Below, in pieces: positions 35,929 through 45,875 of a DNA stretch of 64,000 bases. A program made the translations under genes and the position numbers. The notes under the pieces are model-generated. The model was not told the origin of the DNA. It saw only the letters and a list, made by a program, of their open reading frames with translations, and searched no databases. Numbering within the stretch: the stretch's first letter is position 1; every line of letters starts with the position of its first letter. The stretch comes from Acinetobacter pittii (GTDB lineage: Bacteria > Pseudomonadota > Gammaproteobacteria > Pseudomonadales > Moraxellaceae): NCBI RefSeq assembly GCF_034067285.1, contig NZ_CP139286.1, positions 2,294,001 through 2,358,000 on the forward strand, written 5' to 3'.

Positions 35929-37650
35929 TTAATTAATACTCGCAATCACGGTTTCCGCATGACAGGTCGCGCCTTTCTCCGTACTAAGCTGAATAACACC
36001 ACTGCGATGCGCCAGTACCTGCACTTCCATTTTCATAGCTTCCATAATGGCAACCACTTGCCCTTCTGTCACTTGTTCACCATTTTCGACTTTCCAAGTG
36101 CTAATCACACCATTAATTGGAGCAAGTAAATGTTCGGCACGTACTTCTGGCTCGGCAGTCTGCGCTTGAACTGCGGTTGCTGGGCCTTGTGCAAACATGC
36201 CCGCAGGTAAACCTAAACGGTGTAACTTGCCATCAATTTCAATATAGCTCAGCAACATCGGTTGTTGATGGTTTGGAATGCCTCGTTTAGTTGGCTTTAA
36301 CTCTTGTTTAAAGTCGTTTTCGATCCAGCGTGTATGGACATTAAATTCATCGGTAAAGTCAGGTTCATTAAGTACTGCACGGTGGAAATCTAAAACAGAA
36401 GCTACGCCTTCAATTTTAAATTGCTTTAATGCACGTTTGGCGCGAGCAATTGCAACTTCGCGGGTTGGACCAGTCACAATCAGTTTTGCCATGAGTGAGT
36501 CAAAGTGGCTAGACACTAAAGAGCCAGTCCGAACACCTGTATCAACCCGTACACCATGACCAAACGGCGCTTCAAATAAACTCAACACACCAAAGGCCGG
36601 AATAAAACCACGTGCTGGGTCTTCGGCATTAATACGAAACTCGATGGCATGACCTTGTGCTTTTGGGGTTTCTTTAATAGAAAGCTCACGGCCCTGTGCT
36701 ACGCGAATTTGCTCAACCACCAAATCGACTTTTGAGGTTTCTTCGGTCACTGGGTGCTCGACTTGCAAACGGGTATTTACTTCTAAAAATGAAAGCTTGC
36801 CATCACGACTCAGTAAGTATTCAACTGTACCCGCTCCCACATAGTTTGCGGCCTGACAAATGTTTTTTGCCGAGGTTAAAATTTGCTGATAAATCTCATC
36901 GCTAATAAATGGCGCTGGTGCTTCTTCGACTAACTTTTGGTTACGGCGTTGCAATGAGCAATCACGTGTGCCAAGCACCACAATATTGCCGTGCTGGTCA
37001 GCAATGACTTGCGCTTCTACATGGCGCGGTTTATCAAGATATTGCTCGACAAAACATTCACCACGGCCAAAAGCAGCTTTTGCCTCTCGTACTGCCGACT
37101 CATAAAGCTCTTTGACTTCTTCGAGTTTCCACGCGACTTTTAAGCCGCGGCCACCACCACCAAATGCGGCTTTAATGGCAATCGGTAAACCAAACTGTTT
37201 AGCAAACGCTAAAGCTTCATCTGCATTGTTGAGTGGATCTTGCGTACCCTGAACCAACGGTGCACCAACCGAAGCTGCAATTTTACGTGCTTCGATTTTA
37301 TCACCTAGTTTTTCAATGGCACTTGGTGATGGCCCGACCCATTTTAAGCCTGCATCAATCACAGCTTGGGCAAACTCAGCCCGTTCAGATAAAAAACCAT
37401 AACCCGGATGAACCATGGTCGCTTTCGATTTTTTTGCAACTTCGATAATGGCTGGAATATTTAAATAGGTTTCACTGGCAGTCGCACCAGCCAAGCCCCA
37501 TGCTTCATCTGCAAGTTCGACATGCATGCTGCCGATGTCATCATCTGCATATAACGCGACCGATAAAATGCCCATGTCACGGCAAGCATGAATAATACGA
37601 ACGGCAATTTCACCACGGTTAGCAATCAATAATTTTTCTGTATTCATCAT
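35929..37650 (-). CDS. Biotin carboxylase fused to biotin carrier domain (5-oxoproline cluster)
   Basis: A 573-aa protein: biotin carboxylase (1 to about 450; KLLIANRGEIAVRII, GGGGRGLKV, RDCSLQRRNQKLVE) and a C-terminal carrier with AMKM, biotinyl-Lys540. It lacks its own carboxyltransferase. The ATG overlaps the stop of the upstream fused PxpB-PxpC gene by four bases. PxpB/PxpC (KipI/KipA) are homologous to the carboxyltransferase part of urea carboxylase, so the two proteins together could form a full biotin enzyme. The acceptor is unknown. Databases often call this family an acetyl-CoA carboxylase subunit, which the context does not support. Confidence 0.88.
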   Translation of the reverse strand: MMNTEKLLIANRGEIAVRIIHACRDMGILSVALYADDDIGSMHVELADEAWGLAGATASETYLNIPAIIEVAKKSKATMVHPGYGFLSERAEFAQAVIDAGLKWVGPSPSAIEKLGDKIEARKIAASVGAPLVQGTQDPLNNADEALAFAKQFGLPIAIKAAFGGGGRGLKVAWKLEEVKELYESAVREAKAAFGRGECFVEQYLDKPRHVEAQVIADQHGNIVVLGTRDCSLQRRNQKLVEEAPAPFISDEIYQQILTSAKNICQAANYVGAGTVEYLLSRDGKLSFLEVNTRLQVEHPVTEETSKVDLVVEQIRVAQGRELSIKETPKAQGHAIEFRINAEDPARGFIPAFGVLSLFEAPFGHGVRVDTGVRTGSLVSSHFDSLMAKLIVTGPTREVAIARAKRALKQFKIEGVASVLDFHRAVLNEPDFTDEFNVHTRWIENDFKQELKPTKRGIPNHQQPMLLSYIEIDGKLHRLGLPAGMFAQGPATAVQAQTAEPEVRAEHLLAPINGVISTWKVENGEQVTEGQVVAIMEAMKMEVQVLAHRSGVIQLSTEKGATCHAETVIASIN

Positions 37651-39230
37651 TCATTCTCAAAATCTGTAAATTCGGCAATTTTTTTAAATTTGATGCGGCA
37701 ACCCGCCGGAATCTGTGCCACCAAGTCCCAATGGTGTTTAGCAACTGAGGCAATGACTGGATATCCGCCCGTTAAAGGGTGATCATTCATAAATAAAACG
37801 GGCTGGCCACTCGGTGGAATCTGCAAAGCACCAATGCATGTGCCTTCACTTTCTAGTTCATGGGTTATTTTGCGAGTCAAAGGCTGTGCACCTGAAAGTC
37901 TTAGCCCGACGCGGTTGCTTTCATTGGTCACGAGCCACTCTTGCTGACACAGTAGTTCAATACTGTCTTGTTCAAACCAGTCTGTGCGCGGCCCCATCAC
38001 AATATCTAGCTCAACGACTTCGCCAGCTTTTGGCAAGTCGCTTTTGCCCACTTCATTTACGCTAATGTTGGCTGCTTTGACCTGCCCTTGATAAATAGTA
38101 TCTCCAAGCTTTAAAGGCTCTGGGCCTAGCACTGCCAAGCTGTCAAACGAAGCACTATTGAGTACAGGTTCAACGTCTATACCACCACGAACTGCCAAAT
38201 AGTTTCTTAAACCTGCGGTTGGTGGTTGAATTTGAAATTCATCGCCTACATCCAAATCAATCGGTTGATAGCTTGCAAAGTCTGCGGTTTGCCCGTCGGC
38301 AAATTTCACACGAATGTTTGAGATGGCCCCAGTCACCGCAATAACACCTGCATGCTGCATTTTGGCTTTTAAGCCACCATTTAAAACTTCAATGACGGGT
38401 GTATCGGTTAGATTACCCACAATACGGTTAGCACTATGCATGGCAGATAAATCCGTTGCACCAGCCACTCCAACCCCAATATTGGTCTGGTTTAAGCGCC
38501 CTTCATCTTGAATAAGCATTTGTAAACTTGGTGCAGTGATCGTAAATAACGGCACAGATTGTTTCGGCTCAACTGTACGCGTGATTTGCTGTGGTACATT
38601 TACAGTTGTTGGACGATGTGTGACATCTTCAAAATGTACGGTCATGCCCGGTAACAGCAATGCTGGATTTTTCCGCTCTAAATCCCACATTTTCTCTGTT
38701 GTTGTACCAATTAGCTGCCAGCCACCCGGACTGTCTTTTGGATAAATACCAGAGTATTTTCCAGCCAAGCCCAAAGAGCCTGACGGTATTTTTTTACGTG
38801 GAACCGTTAAGCGTGGAATATCGGTAAAAGGCTTATCGGGACTGCTCATATAAGCAAAGCCCGGCGCAAAACCAATAAAAGCCACATTCCACACGCTTTG
38901 GTGATGTTTTCTAATCACATCGGCAACAGACAACCCTTGTAACTCGGCAACCTGAGCAAGGTCTTCGCCATCGTAACGAATCGGCACAATCACTTCTTGG
39001 CTGCTACGCTCAAATCCAGAATCAATTTTGAGGCTTTGAATTGAAGCAACCAGCGTTTTAAAGTTGGTTTCAATCTCGTTAAAAAAAACCAAAATTGTTT
39101 TTGCAGCGGGGACTAAGTCTTTAATTCCATTCAATTGCGTATTTTGCAATTTATTGTACAACGCCAAAGTTTCCTCTAAGCTCGCAAGCTCAATTAGAAA
39201 ACAATCGGCGTTTACCGATAAAAAACGCAT
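37647..39230 (-). CDS. Fused PxpB-PxpC (KipI-KipA) 5-oxoprolinase/carboxyltransferase subunit
   Basis: 527 aa. Residues 1 to about 225 are PxpB/KipI (FIGFAPGFAYMSSPDKPF, PRLTVPRKKIPSGSLGLAG and YPKDSPGGWQLIG, all conserved). The rest is PxpC/KipA (MLIQDEGRLNQTNIGVGVAGATDLSA and TGGYPVIASVAKHHWDLVAQI). In E. coli these are separate PxpB and PxpC proteins that hydrolyse 5-oxoproline to glutamate with ATP, together with PxpA. Here they are fused and overlap the biotin carboxylase gene by four bases. The domain order matches the carboxyltransferase half of urea carboxylase. The family call is firm; hydrolase versus carboxylase chemistry is open. Confidence 0.88.
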   Translation of the reverse strand: MRFLSVNADCFLIELASLEETLALYNKLQNTQLNGIKDLVPAAKTILVFFNEIETNFKTLVASIQSLKIDSGFERSSQEVIVPIRYDGEDLAQVAELQGLSVADVIRKHHQSVWNVAFIGFAPGFAYMSSPDKPFTDIPRLTVPRKKIPSGSLGLAGKYSGIYPKDSPGGWQLIGTTTEKMWDLERKNPALLLPGMTVHFEDVTHRPTTVNVPQQITRTVEPKQSVPLFTITAPSLQMLIQDEGRLNQTNIGVGVAGATDLSAMHSANRIVGNLTDTPVIEVLNGGLKAKMQHAGVIAVTGAISNIRVKFADGQTADFASYQPIDLDVGDEFQIQPPTAGLRNYLAVRGGIDVEPVLNSASFDSLAVLGPEPLKLGDTIYQGQVKAANISVNEVGKSDLPKAGEVVELDIVMGPRTDWFEQDSIELLCQQEWLVTNESNRVGLRLSGAQPLTRKITHELESEGTCIGALQIPPSGQPVLFMNDHPLTGGYPVIASVAKHHWDLVAQIPAGCRIKFKKIAEFTDFENE

Positions 39231-39262
39231 TTGCTTATCCTTTTAATTCTTCTTTAGTCCAG

Positions 39263-40078
39263 TTAGCCAATCCAAGCGCGGTCAGGAATGTCGGTAATAA
39301 ACATATGACCCGGTGCATGGCTAATCGCAAAAGGAATTTTCGAGTTCATTACAGCCGCTTGCGGTGTTACCCCACATGCCCAAAACACAGGGATTTCGCC
39401 CGCTTCAATGCGGGAAGCATCACCAAAGTCTGGCTTATTTACATCCGAAATTCCTAAGCTTTCAGGGTGACCAATATGCACAGGCGCACCATGCACGCTT
39501 GGCATACGTGAAGTAATTTTTACCGCTTCACTAATTTGATGCGATGGAATGGGTCGCATAGAAACGACCATGTTTCCTGAAATACGCCCTGCTGGTTCAC
39601 ACTTGATATTGCTTAGATACATCGGCACATTGGTGTCATCATGAATATGGCGAACTTCAATACCCGCTTCTTGCAAAGCGGTTTCAAACGAAAAACTACA
39701 GCCAATCAAGAAAGTCACCAAATCAGGATGAGCATTATAAATCTCGCTTGCATCAGTCACTTCATCGACCATTTCACCATCTTTCCAAATGCGATAACGT
39801 GGAAAGTCAGTTCGAATGTCTGAGTCTGCGGCCAGCTTAGTTGCGTAGATGCCTTCTTCGAGCACATCAAGTACTGGGCAGCTTTGCGGATTACGATGTG
39901 CGTATAGTAAAAAGTCGTATGCCCACTCTTTTGGCACCGAAATCATGTTGACCTGTGTCATACCCGCCGCCATGCCTGCTGTTGGTTTATCAAAACCAGC
40001 ACGGATTTTTAAACGCGCATCTAACGCGGCTTCAAGTTGAGCTGGGTCGACTTTAATATCCTTATACATTGTGCTCAT
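39263..40078 (-). CDS. DUF1445 putative hydro-lyase (D-glutamate cyclase-like)
   Basis: A 271-aa DUF1445 protein: [45 protein letters not shown] and [12 protein letters not shown] are family hallmarks. The related domain of mammalian D-glutamate cyclase converts D-glutamate to 5-oxo-D-proline, which suits a cluster with PxpA/B/C. The listed ATG abuts AAGG, so the ATG three codons in (40069), with AAGG nine bases upstream, may be the real start. It begins two bases after the pxpA stop. Confidence 0.82.
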   Translation of the reverse strand: MSTMYKDIKVDPAQLEAALDARLKIRAGFDKPTAGMAAGMTQVNMISVPKEWAYDFLLYAHRNPQSCPVLDVLEEGIYATKLAADSDIRTDFPRYRIWKDGEMVDEVTDASEIYNAHPDLVTFLIGCSFSFETALQEAGIEVRHIHDDTNVPMYLSNIKCEPAGRISGNMVVSMRPIPSHQISEAVKITSRMPSVHGAPVHIGHPESLGISDVNKPDFGDASRIEAGEIPVFWACGVTPQAAVMNSKIPFAISHAPGHMFITDIPDRAWIG

Positions 40079-40080
40079 CC

Positions 40081-40845
40081 TTATGCTTTGTTTACAAATG
40101 GGCGAATTTCAATATTATTTTTTACAAGCTCAGCTTTAATGGCTACTGACATCTCTAGCGCACCGTCGGTGTCGCCATGTAAGCAAATGGTGTCGGCCTG
40201 AATTGGGGTAAATACGCCGTCAATTGACTCAACCCCACCATTTTTAAGCATAGACACCACACGGCTCGCAACAAATGCCGAGTCGTGTAAAACCGCACCT
40301 TCTAGACGGCGAGATACCAGTGAACCATCGCTGTTATAAGCACGGTCTGCAAATGCTTCAGACACAACTTTTAAACCAGCCGCACGTGCCTGCTCGACTA
40401 AGTTTGACCCAGCCAAAGCCACTAAAACCAGCTCAGGGTTATACATTTTAATGGCATCAATTACTGCTGCTGCCTGAACTTGATCATGTGCAATGGTGTT
40501 ATAAAGTGCGCCATGCGGTTTAACGTATTGCACTTTTGAGCCTGCTACTTTAGCCAAGCCATCGAGTGCAGAAATTTGATAAAGCACATCGGCAATGAGT
40601 TCGTCACGCGACAAATCCATATTACGGCGGCCAAAGCCTACAAGGTCTGGATAAGACACGTGAGCGCCAATAGTCACACCCAGCTCAACAGCTTTACGAA
40701 CCGTTTTTAAAATGCCGAGCGGGTCGCCAGCATGGAAGCCACAAGCAATATTGGCACTGGTCACGACAGGTAAGATCTGATCATCATTACCCATTTTCCA
40801 TGAGCCAAAGCTTTCACCCAAATCACTATTTAAATCTACAAACAT
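40081..40845 (-). CDS. pxpA: 5-oxoprolinase subunit A (LamB/YcsF family)
   Basis: A 254-aa LamB/YcsF protein: [13 protein letters not shown] at the N-terminus, [13 protein letters not shown] near residue 32, [15 protein letters not shown] near residue 61 and VKPHGALYN near residue 108, with the conserved Asp/His metal or substrate residues. PxpA acts with PxpB and PxpC in ATP-dependent ring opening of 5-oxoproline to glutamate. The order here (transporter, pxpA, DUF1445, pxpBC, biotin carboxylase) parallels the Bacillus ycsFGI-kip locus with the carboxylase added. Confidence 0.9.
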   Translation of the reverse strand: MFVDLNSDLGESFGSWKMGNDDQILPVVTSANIACGFHAGDPLGILKTVRKAVELGVTIGAHVSYPDLVGFGRRNMDLSRDELIADVLYQISALDGLAKVAGSKVQYVKPHGALYNTIAHDQVQAAAVIDAIKMYNPELVLVALAGSNLVEQARAAGLKVVSEAFADRAYNSDGSLVSRRLEGAVLHDSAFVASRVVSMLKNGGVESIDGVFTPIQADTICLHGDTDGALEMSVAIKAELVKNNIEIRPFVNKA

Positions 40846-40879
40846 GGCATTATTCCTTTATCACTTCACGCAGTCTGGC

Positions 40880-42112
40880 TTAAAGCTTGGTCAAATAGTT
40901 AAACACTGTCGTAAACGACATATAGCCCATCCACCACGTCAACAGACATGTTAATCCACCCAAAATAAGCAACCATTTTGGATAGTTATAATTACCCATT
41001 AAATCTTTACGGCATGCAGCAACATACACAAAAATTGTAAGGCCAATTGGCAACACCAAACCGTTAAAACCACCTACAAAAATGAGTAGACCTGCTGGAG
41101 TCGCGCCCAATACCACATACAGCAATAAAGCCAATGCAATAAAGGTAATGGTCGTATAATTGGTTTGCTTTGGGGTTAGGTTCTTTTTAAACGCGGTAAA
41201 GAATGACACTGAAGTATATGCTGCGCCAATGGTGCTACTAATCCCTGCTGCCCAGAAAATTAAACCAAATAATTTAAAACCGAATGTACCTGCTGCATAT
41301 TGGAATGCTTGAGCTGCCGGATTGGCATCATGGCTGGCTAAATCAATCGTTGCACCGCTCACCACCACACCTAAAAAAGCCAAGAACAGCACATAACGCA
41401 TGATGCCGACCACAACAATACCCTTGGTCGCAGCTCTAGCAACTTCATCAATATTTTCAGGGCCAACCGCGCCTTTATCGAGTAAACGGTGTGCACCCGC
41501 GTAGCAGATATAGCCACCCACTGTACCGCCAACAATGGTAGTAATAATGGCAAAGTCGATTTGATCTGGAGCGAAGGTTTGATGTACAGCTTGCCCAACA
41601 GGAGGCATTACAATAACGGCAACAATAATAATCAGTAGGATTTTAAGTAATCCCAACACAATCATGCTTTTATCCATGGCAAGCGTTGCTTTTCTTGATG
41701 CAAAAATCAAAATAGCTAACGCACCACTTAAAATACCGCCCCACTTTGTGTCTAGGCCAAAAAGTGCATTTAAGCCTAAAGCTGCACCTGCAATGTTACC
41801 GACACTAAAGAAAAAACCACCCAAGATCACTAAAAATGCCAGTAAATATCCACTACCCGGTAATGCTTTATTGGCAATATCTGATGCACGCATTTGGGTC
41901 AGTGTGACCACTCGCCAAATATTTTGTTGAACCACATAATCAATCAGAATGGAAACTAAAATGGCAAAGCCGAATGCCGCACCTAGCTTGACTGTAAACA
42001 CAGCAGTTTGGGTTAAAAATCCGGGCCCCATTGCAGAGGTCGCCATCATAAAGATAGAGGCTACAATGGCCCATTGGCGATCTGATAAAAAAGAAGATTT
42101 CAGTAAAGACAT
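40880..42112 (-). CDS. NRAMP-related transporter (YcsG-like) lacking the metal motifs
   Basis: 410 aa from the ATG at 42112 (AGGAACG upstream); an ATG seven codons earlier is open. About eleven hydrophobic helices with the NRAMP outline. In helix 1 the metal-binding DPGN is replaced by GPGF (MGPGFLTQTAVF), and the helix 6 region reads YICYAGAHRLLDKG without the MPH motif. This argues against Mn/Fe transport and for an organic substrate such as 5-oxoproline or a related imino acid. It leads the operon, followed after 34 bp by pxpA. Confidence 0.8.
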   Translation of the reverse strand: MSLLKSSFLSDRQWAIVASIFMMATSAMGPGFLTQTAVFTVKLGAAFGFAILVSILIDYVVQQNIWRVVTLTQMRASDIANKALPGSGYLLAFLVILGGFFFSVGNIAGAALGLNALFGLDTKWGGILSGALAILIFASRKATLAMDKSMIVLGLLKILLIIIVAVIVMPPVGQAVHQTFAPDQIDFAIITTIVGGTVGGYICYAGAHRLLDKGAVGPENIDEVARAATKGIVVVGIMRYVLFLAFLGVVVSGATIDLASHDANPAAQAFQYAAGTFGFKLFGLIFWAAGISSTIGAAYTSVSFFTAFKKNLTPKQTNYTTITFIALALLLYVVLGATPAGLLIFVGGFNGLVLPIGLTIFVYVAACRKDLMGNYNYPKWLLILGGLTCLLTWWMGYMSFTTVFNYLTKL

Positions 42113-42394
42113 ATTAATGCGTTCCTCATCCATTTGAGCTTAACAACGCTATTTTCAAGTTGAATCAAGAACACCATTTTTGTCCTAAACGATATTCTTT
42201 AATCCTTTAAAATGACAAAGATTCCCTGTTCCCCAATCAACACAATCGGTGATCAAATCTTGTAGCTAAAATAAAAACATAGCTCATCCTTACGGACAAT
42301 AAGGCTTTTTACATTAAGTTAAAAATTTAAATGATTGATTTTAAATAGTTTAGTCTTTAGTAAAAAATCAAGATAAGCTCTACTTATTGAAGTT

Positions 42395-42435
42395 AATAAG
42401 CTGCCTTTATTGTTTTACATACAAAACAGCTTATT
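42395..42435 (-). terminator. Hairpin at the end of the LysR gene
   Basis: AATAAGCTG (42395-42403) and CAGCTTATT (42427-42435), with an inner TGTTTT/AAAACA stem, overlap the LysR stop codon. The weak T-tail makes it a moderate terminator call. The rest of the gap 42113-42394 should hold the promoter of the oxoproline operon; no strong -35/-10 pair stood out. Confidence 0.5.
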
Positions 42436-43342
42436 TTTTTATTTGCTCATTGAGTCTTTTCATAGCACATTCAGATACCTTAACTGCAACTTCGGTCAAT
42501 TTCTCTTTTAAAGCCACATCGTTTCCTTGAATGTAAATCGAGGTGAAATGGAAGGTTTTTAATTGAATAGGCGTATTTAATATTTCTAGTCGCCCATCGG
42601 TAATTTCTTTTAACGCCGTTAAGGTCGGCACCACAGCAATACCTAAGCCCTGCTCGGCTAAACGCAATAGAGTCGCCAATGAATAACTGGTAATCGAAAG
42701 TGGTTCATCAATTCCCTGTTCTTTCATTCGGGCTTTTAATTCTTTATAGGGATAGGTAATTTTTGGATAAGTTAAAATGGTATGTGACATGAGCGTTTTA
42801 AAAGACATTTGAGCAATTCCGCCTTTAAATGACGGTGAAGCCAAGAAACTTAGTTCAAAGTCACACAAAGTCTGTTCAATACATTCAAAAGCTAAAGTTG
42901 GTCCAAGCAAGAATGCCATGTCTAAGTCGCCTGTCCGAACGCCTTCTTGTAAGTTAGGCGTAAGGTCTACCACAATCTCTACTGAAATTTTTGGGAACTC
43001 TTGTTGAACCTTTTCGATATATTCAACCAACCATGTATAAACAATAGTTTCGGAAACTCCCAAACGAATGGTGCCCGTCAGGTGCTGGTTTTCTGTCAGT
43101 TCTGCGACCAGATCTGTTTCTAGGCGCATAAATTTTTCGGCGTACTTAAATAAAGTTAAGCCTTTATGAGTCGGCTTAAACTGTCGATAGTTTCGATCTA
43201 AAACTTTAAAGCCCAATTCATTTTCAAGAGATGTGATTTTTTGAGAGACCGCAGGCTGGGTGGTTTGTAATTTAGTCGCAGCCTTATTGAAGCTATTTAA
43301 AGTCACAACCCAATAAAATGCTTCCAGATTCTTTAAATTCAC
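42431..43342 (-). CDS. LysR-family regulator next to the 5-oxoproline cluster
   Basis: 303 aa. The HTH is at residues about 14-40 (SFNKAATKLQTTQPAVSQKITSLE), followed by a LysR substrate-binding domain with GTIRLGVSETIVYTWLVEYIE and RLAEQGLGIAVVP. It lies directly upstream of the NRAMP-like/pxpA operon on the same strand, about 320 bp away, so it likely activates that operon. This is inference from position; the coinducer may be an oxoproline-type acid. Confidence 0.85.
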   Translation of the reverse strand: MNLKNLEAFYWVVTLNSFNKAATKLQTTQPAVSQKITSLENELGFKVLDRNYRQFKPTHKGLTLFKYAEKFMRLETDLVAELTENQHLTGTIRLGVSETIVYTWLVEYIEKVQQEFPKISVEIVVDLTPNLQEGVRTGDLDMAFLLGPTLAFECIEQTLCDFELSFLASPSFKGGIAQMSFKTLMSHTILTYPKITYPYKELKARMKEQGIDEPLSITSYSLATLLRLAEQGLGIAVVPTLTALKEITDGRLEILNTPIQLKTFHFTSIYIQGNDVALKEKLTEVAVKVSECAMKRLNEQIKK

Positions 43343-43438
43343 GTGTCATCCTGTCTTAAAAAACTTCCCTACTTTTATAGTATGGGAGTTGTTAGCATGA
43401 TTAGGCTACCCATTTATGCATTTTTATTTGAGTTTGGC

Positions 43439-44383
43439 CTATTTCACTCTCACAAAAATAATATCCAAATCTTTTTTAGGCACAAACTTGGTTTTGATCA
43501 TTTGAAATTGAGTTGGGCTAATCTTTTTGACTGGTCCATCCCAACAAAATGACACTAGTTCATCTTTATCTCGCTCAATGGTGAGCTTAAAGTTTTCAAT
43601 CGGCTTTGCCCAATTTGCACCCGTCGTCAAAATATAGCCCAAAGCACTAAACGGCGAATTTTCTGCACTGGCTTTTTTTAAGCCTTGCTTAAATTGTTTA
43701 TCCATACAAAATTGCTGGTTATATTCATCTGGATAGAGCGCAACAGAACCACCAACCAACGGTTTATATTCATGGTAAATTTTAGTCAAACTATTGGCTT
43801 TAAAGGTTTGTTTCCAACTATAGATCACTTGAGATGACCAAGGAATTACATCATCTTTTTTAAAATTGGCTAAAACTTTCTGTATCTGTGGCTTATTACA
43901 TTGTTTTAGCTTATCTACATAATATTCATAATCATAGGTATTACGTAGCCACGGGTTTAACATATCTTTTTCACTAAACCCACATTGCTTAAACTCTTCT
44001 GTGGTATCAATCAGAGGTGATTTTTCATCTTTTTGAATAAACGTTCGCACATGCATCTCTGGTTTTATATTTTTACCATCCACCACAATCTTAAAACTTT
44101 TCAAAAGATGTTCGGTATGGGCAAAATCAGACTCAAAAAAATTATTAATACGCGGTAGCGGAAATAAGATCGTTTCTGTTACGTCCTTATTGCTTAAATT
44201 TTTATAGGCGTAGTCGACCTTAACCAGTTTTTTACTGATAAATAGATCTTCGCTGTGCATGGCAATCTGCGAATTTTTGAGATATTGAATCCCACCTGTA
44301 CCTACGTAACCCGTAGAATCATTGGCTAAACCATAGGTTGATAACTGAACCAAAACAGCAAAGGTTATTGCAAACTTTTTCAT
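43439..44383 (-). CDS. DUF4424 exported protein
   Basis: 314 aa with a signal peptide (MKKFAITFAVLVQLSTYGLA). The body has the DUF4424 pattern: GYVGTGGIQYLKNSQIAMHSED, a section on VKVDYAYKNLSNKDVTETILFPLP, then SWKQTFKANSLTKIYHEYKPLVGGS and a final FVPKKDLDIIFV. These are periplasmic beta-rich proteins of unknown role. It is upstream of the LysR gene on the same strand with a 96-bp gap and no clear functional link to it. Confidence 0.8.
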   Translation of the reverse strand: MKKFAITFAVLVQLSTYGLANDSTGYVGTGGIQYLKNSQIAMHSEDLFISKKLVKVDYAYKNLSNKDVTETILFPLPRINNFFESDFAHTEHLLKSFKIVVDGKNIKPEMHVRTFIQKDEKSPLIDTTEEFKQCGFSEKDMLNPWLRNTYDYEYYVDKLKQCNKPQIQKVLANFKKDDVIPWSSQVIYSWKQTFKANSLTKIYHEYKPLVGGSVALYPDEYNQQFCMDKQFKQGLKKASAENSPFSALGYILTTGANWAKPIENFKLTIERDKDELVSFCWDGPVKKISPTQFQMIKTKFVPKKDLDIIFVRVK

Positions 44384-44506
44384 TTTAAGTGCTCTATATC
44401 ATTTTCTAATTATGAAATGTCGATCTGCAATAAAGCATAACTGTTTAAGCGTAGATGTTGTTAATCTTTTAGTGATGACTCATATATCTCTATAAACTCT
44501 AATTTT

Positions 44507-44860
44507 TTAGTGAAAACTTAATTTCTGCCTCGTCATCTTTTTAGGCACACTAATTTTCCCAATAAAGTTGGTTAGCCATAAAATGCATTCGTCACGATAT
44601 TCAAAATGAGGAATTAGACTAAGATCAATTTTTATATCTCTATCGGCTACAGGCAAACTCAGACAATATTCAAAGTCGATAGAATTATATTTTAACTTCA
44701 GATCTTTTTCTTCGGCCTGTTTTTTGATTTCCGCCATAATGCGGTTGAGATTAACAATCAAATTATTTGAAAATTGATTATTCTCATAGACACGTTCATA
44801 GACGTTCTCAGCAACGTCTATATATTTTATAAGCTCTGCGTTTTCATTCATTTCGTTCAT
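44507..44860 (-). CDS. Hypothetical protein, paralogue of 45164-45625
   Basis: A 117-aa cytoplasmic-looking protein with no signal or membrane segment. It shares an ordered pattern with the 153-aa protein at 45164: YIDVAENVYERV, LNRIMAEIKKQ, LKYNSIDFEYCLSLP, IKIDLSLIPHF and LWLTNFIGKI. It lacks the C-terminal Pro-rich tail of the longer copy. The two genes are co-directional with about 300 bp between them. No family or function is recognised. Confidence 0.6.
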   Translation of the reverse strand: MNEMNENAELIKYIDVAENVYERVYENNQFSNNLIVNLNRIMAEIKKQAEEKDLKLKYNSIDFEYCLSLPVADRDIKIDLSLIPHFEYRDECILWLTNFIGKISVPKKMTRQKLSFH

Positions 44861-45080
44861 GCTCTCTTTTTTTAAAGATTATGAACAGCTAAATGTTTCA
44901 TTGCGTTACTTGGCACATTGCTTATGTGAAAAATGTATATTTTTCTTTACCAAAGAATATAACTAAAGTTTTGAAATTTAAAAATAATTAGTTAATCCAA
45001 GCATATTTGTATACATTTAACATTTTCTTATAAATAGCTTTAGGGAAAGTAATAAATCGTGTGATAACTATTTACAGGCA

Positions 45081-45104
45081 AAAAAAACCGCCCCAGAAGG
45101 CGGT
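45081..45104 (-). terminator. Intrinsic terminator of the 45164 gene
   Basis: On the minus strand, ACCGCC pairs with GGCGGT around CTTCTGG-type loop bases and is followed by eight T residues. It lies 60 bp past the stop. Confidence 0.85.
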
Positions 45105-45163
45105 CGCTGAGTTAAAACCAGCAGGTATATAGAAGCAAGGTGGACATTCGCTTCTATATTCTT

Positions 45164-45625
45164 TTACGAAGGAGTTTTATTAGTTTTAATAAAATCCTCA
45201 GATTTAAAATAATTGATAATCATGTCTGCATGCTCTTCTTTTGGAGCAGTAACAGTCACAGGAAATGACGCATCTTTCGACATCTTAAAACCTGGTGGTA
45301 AAAAGTGTGAAATCGGCGGTAATTTAGGTTTTCCACCTTCTGTGATTCGCTCAATAAAACCAGCTAACCATAGAAGATATTCCCCTTCATTTGCGAACTT
45401 TGGCATAACACTCAGATCAATTTGAACCTTGCACTCGCTTAACGGCTTGGTTAAGTTTTCTTCAAAGTCTATATAGTTGAATTTGAGCTTAAACTCTGTT
45501 CCTTTAATAGCTTTTCGAATCTGACTAATTAAACAGTTAAGGTTCTGAGTAATGTCATCAGTGAATAAGCTATCTTTTTTTATATTTTTATAAACCTTTT
45601 CGGCTACAGCTAGATACTTTGGCAT
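45164..45625 (-). CDS. Hypothetical protein, paralogue of 44507-44860
   Basis: A 153-aa soluble protein. YLAVAEKVYKNI, LNCLISQIRKAI, LKFNYIDFEENLTKP, VQIDLSVMPKF and LWLAGFIERI align with the shorter neighbour. The tail (about residues 105-153) is Pro-rich then charged, and unique to this copy. It has its own terminator. A tandem duplication with later divergence is likely; the function is unknown. Confidence 0.6.
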   Translation of the reverse strand: MPKYLAVAEKVYKNIKKDSLFTDDITQNLNCLISQIRKAIKGTEFKLKFNYIDFEENLTKPLSECKVQIDLSVMPKFANEGEYLLWLAGFIERITEGGKPKLPPISHFLPPGFKMSKDASFPVTVTAPKEEHADMIINYFKSEDFIKTNKTPS

Positions 45626-45875
45626 TAACCTCTCTCCGTACTATTGTTATAAAGTGCTGATCTATGAATGTTTTATGACTTTGATTATGCTTAAAGATAT
45701 GTAAGTAAAGGTAACCTTATTAGCTTGGTTTGTAAGTAGTTAGAGCTTTATGTAAAGTGCACCAAAAAAACACCGAAAAAAATTATGGTTTTGATAACTC
45801 CTCCACAAAATAAACGCTTGAATAGAGATACTTTGAAATATTTTCTTTCATATTGATTTTTACCATTTGGTAAAA

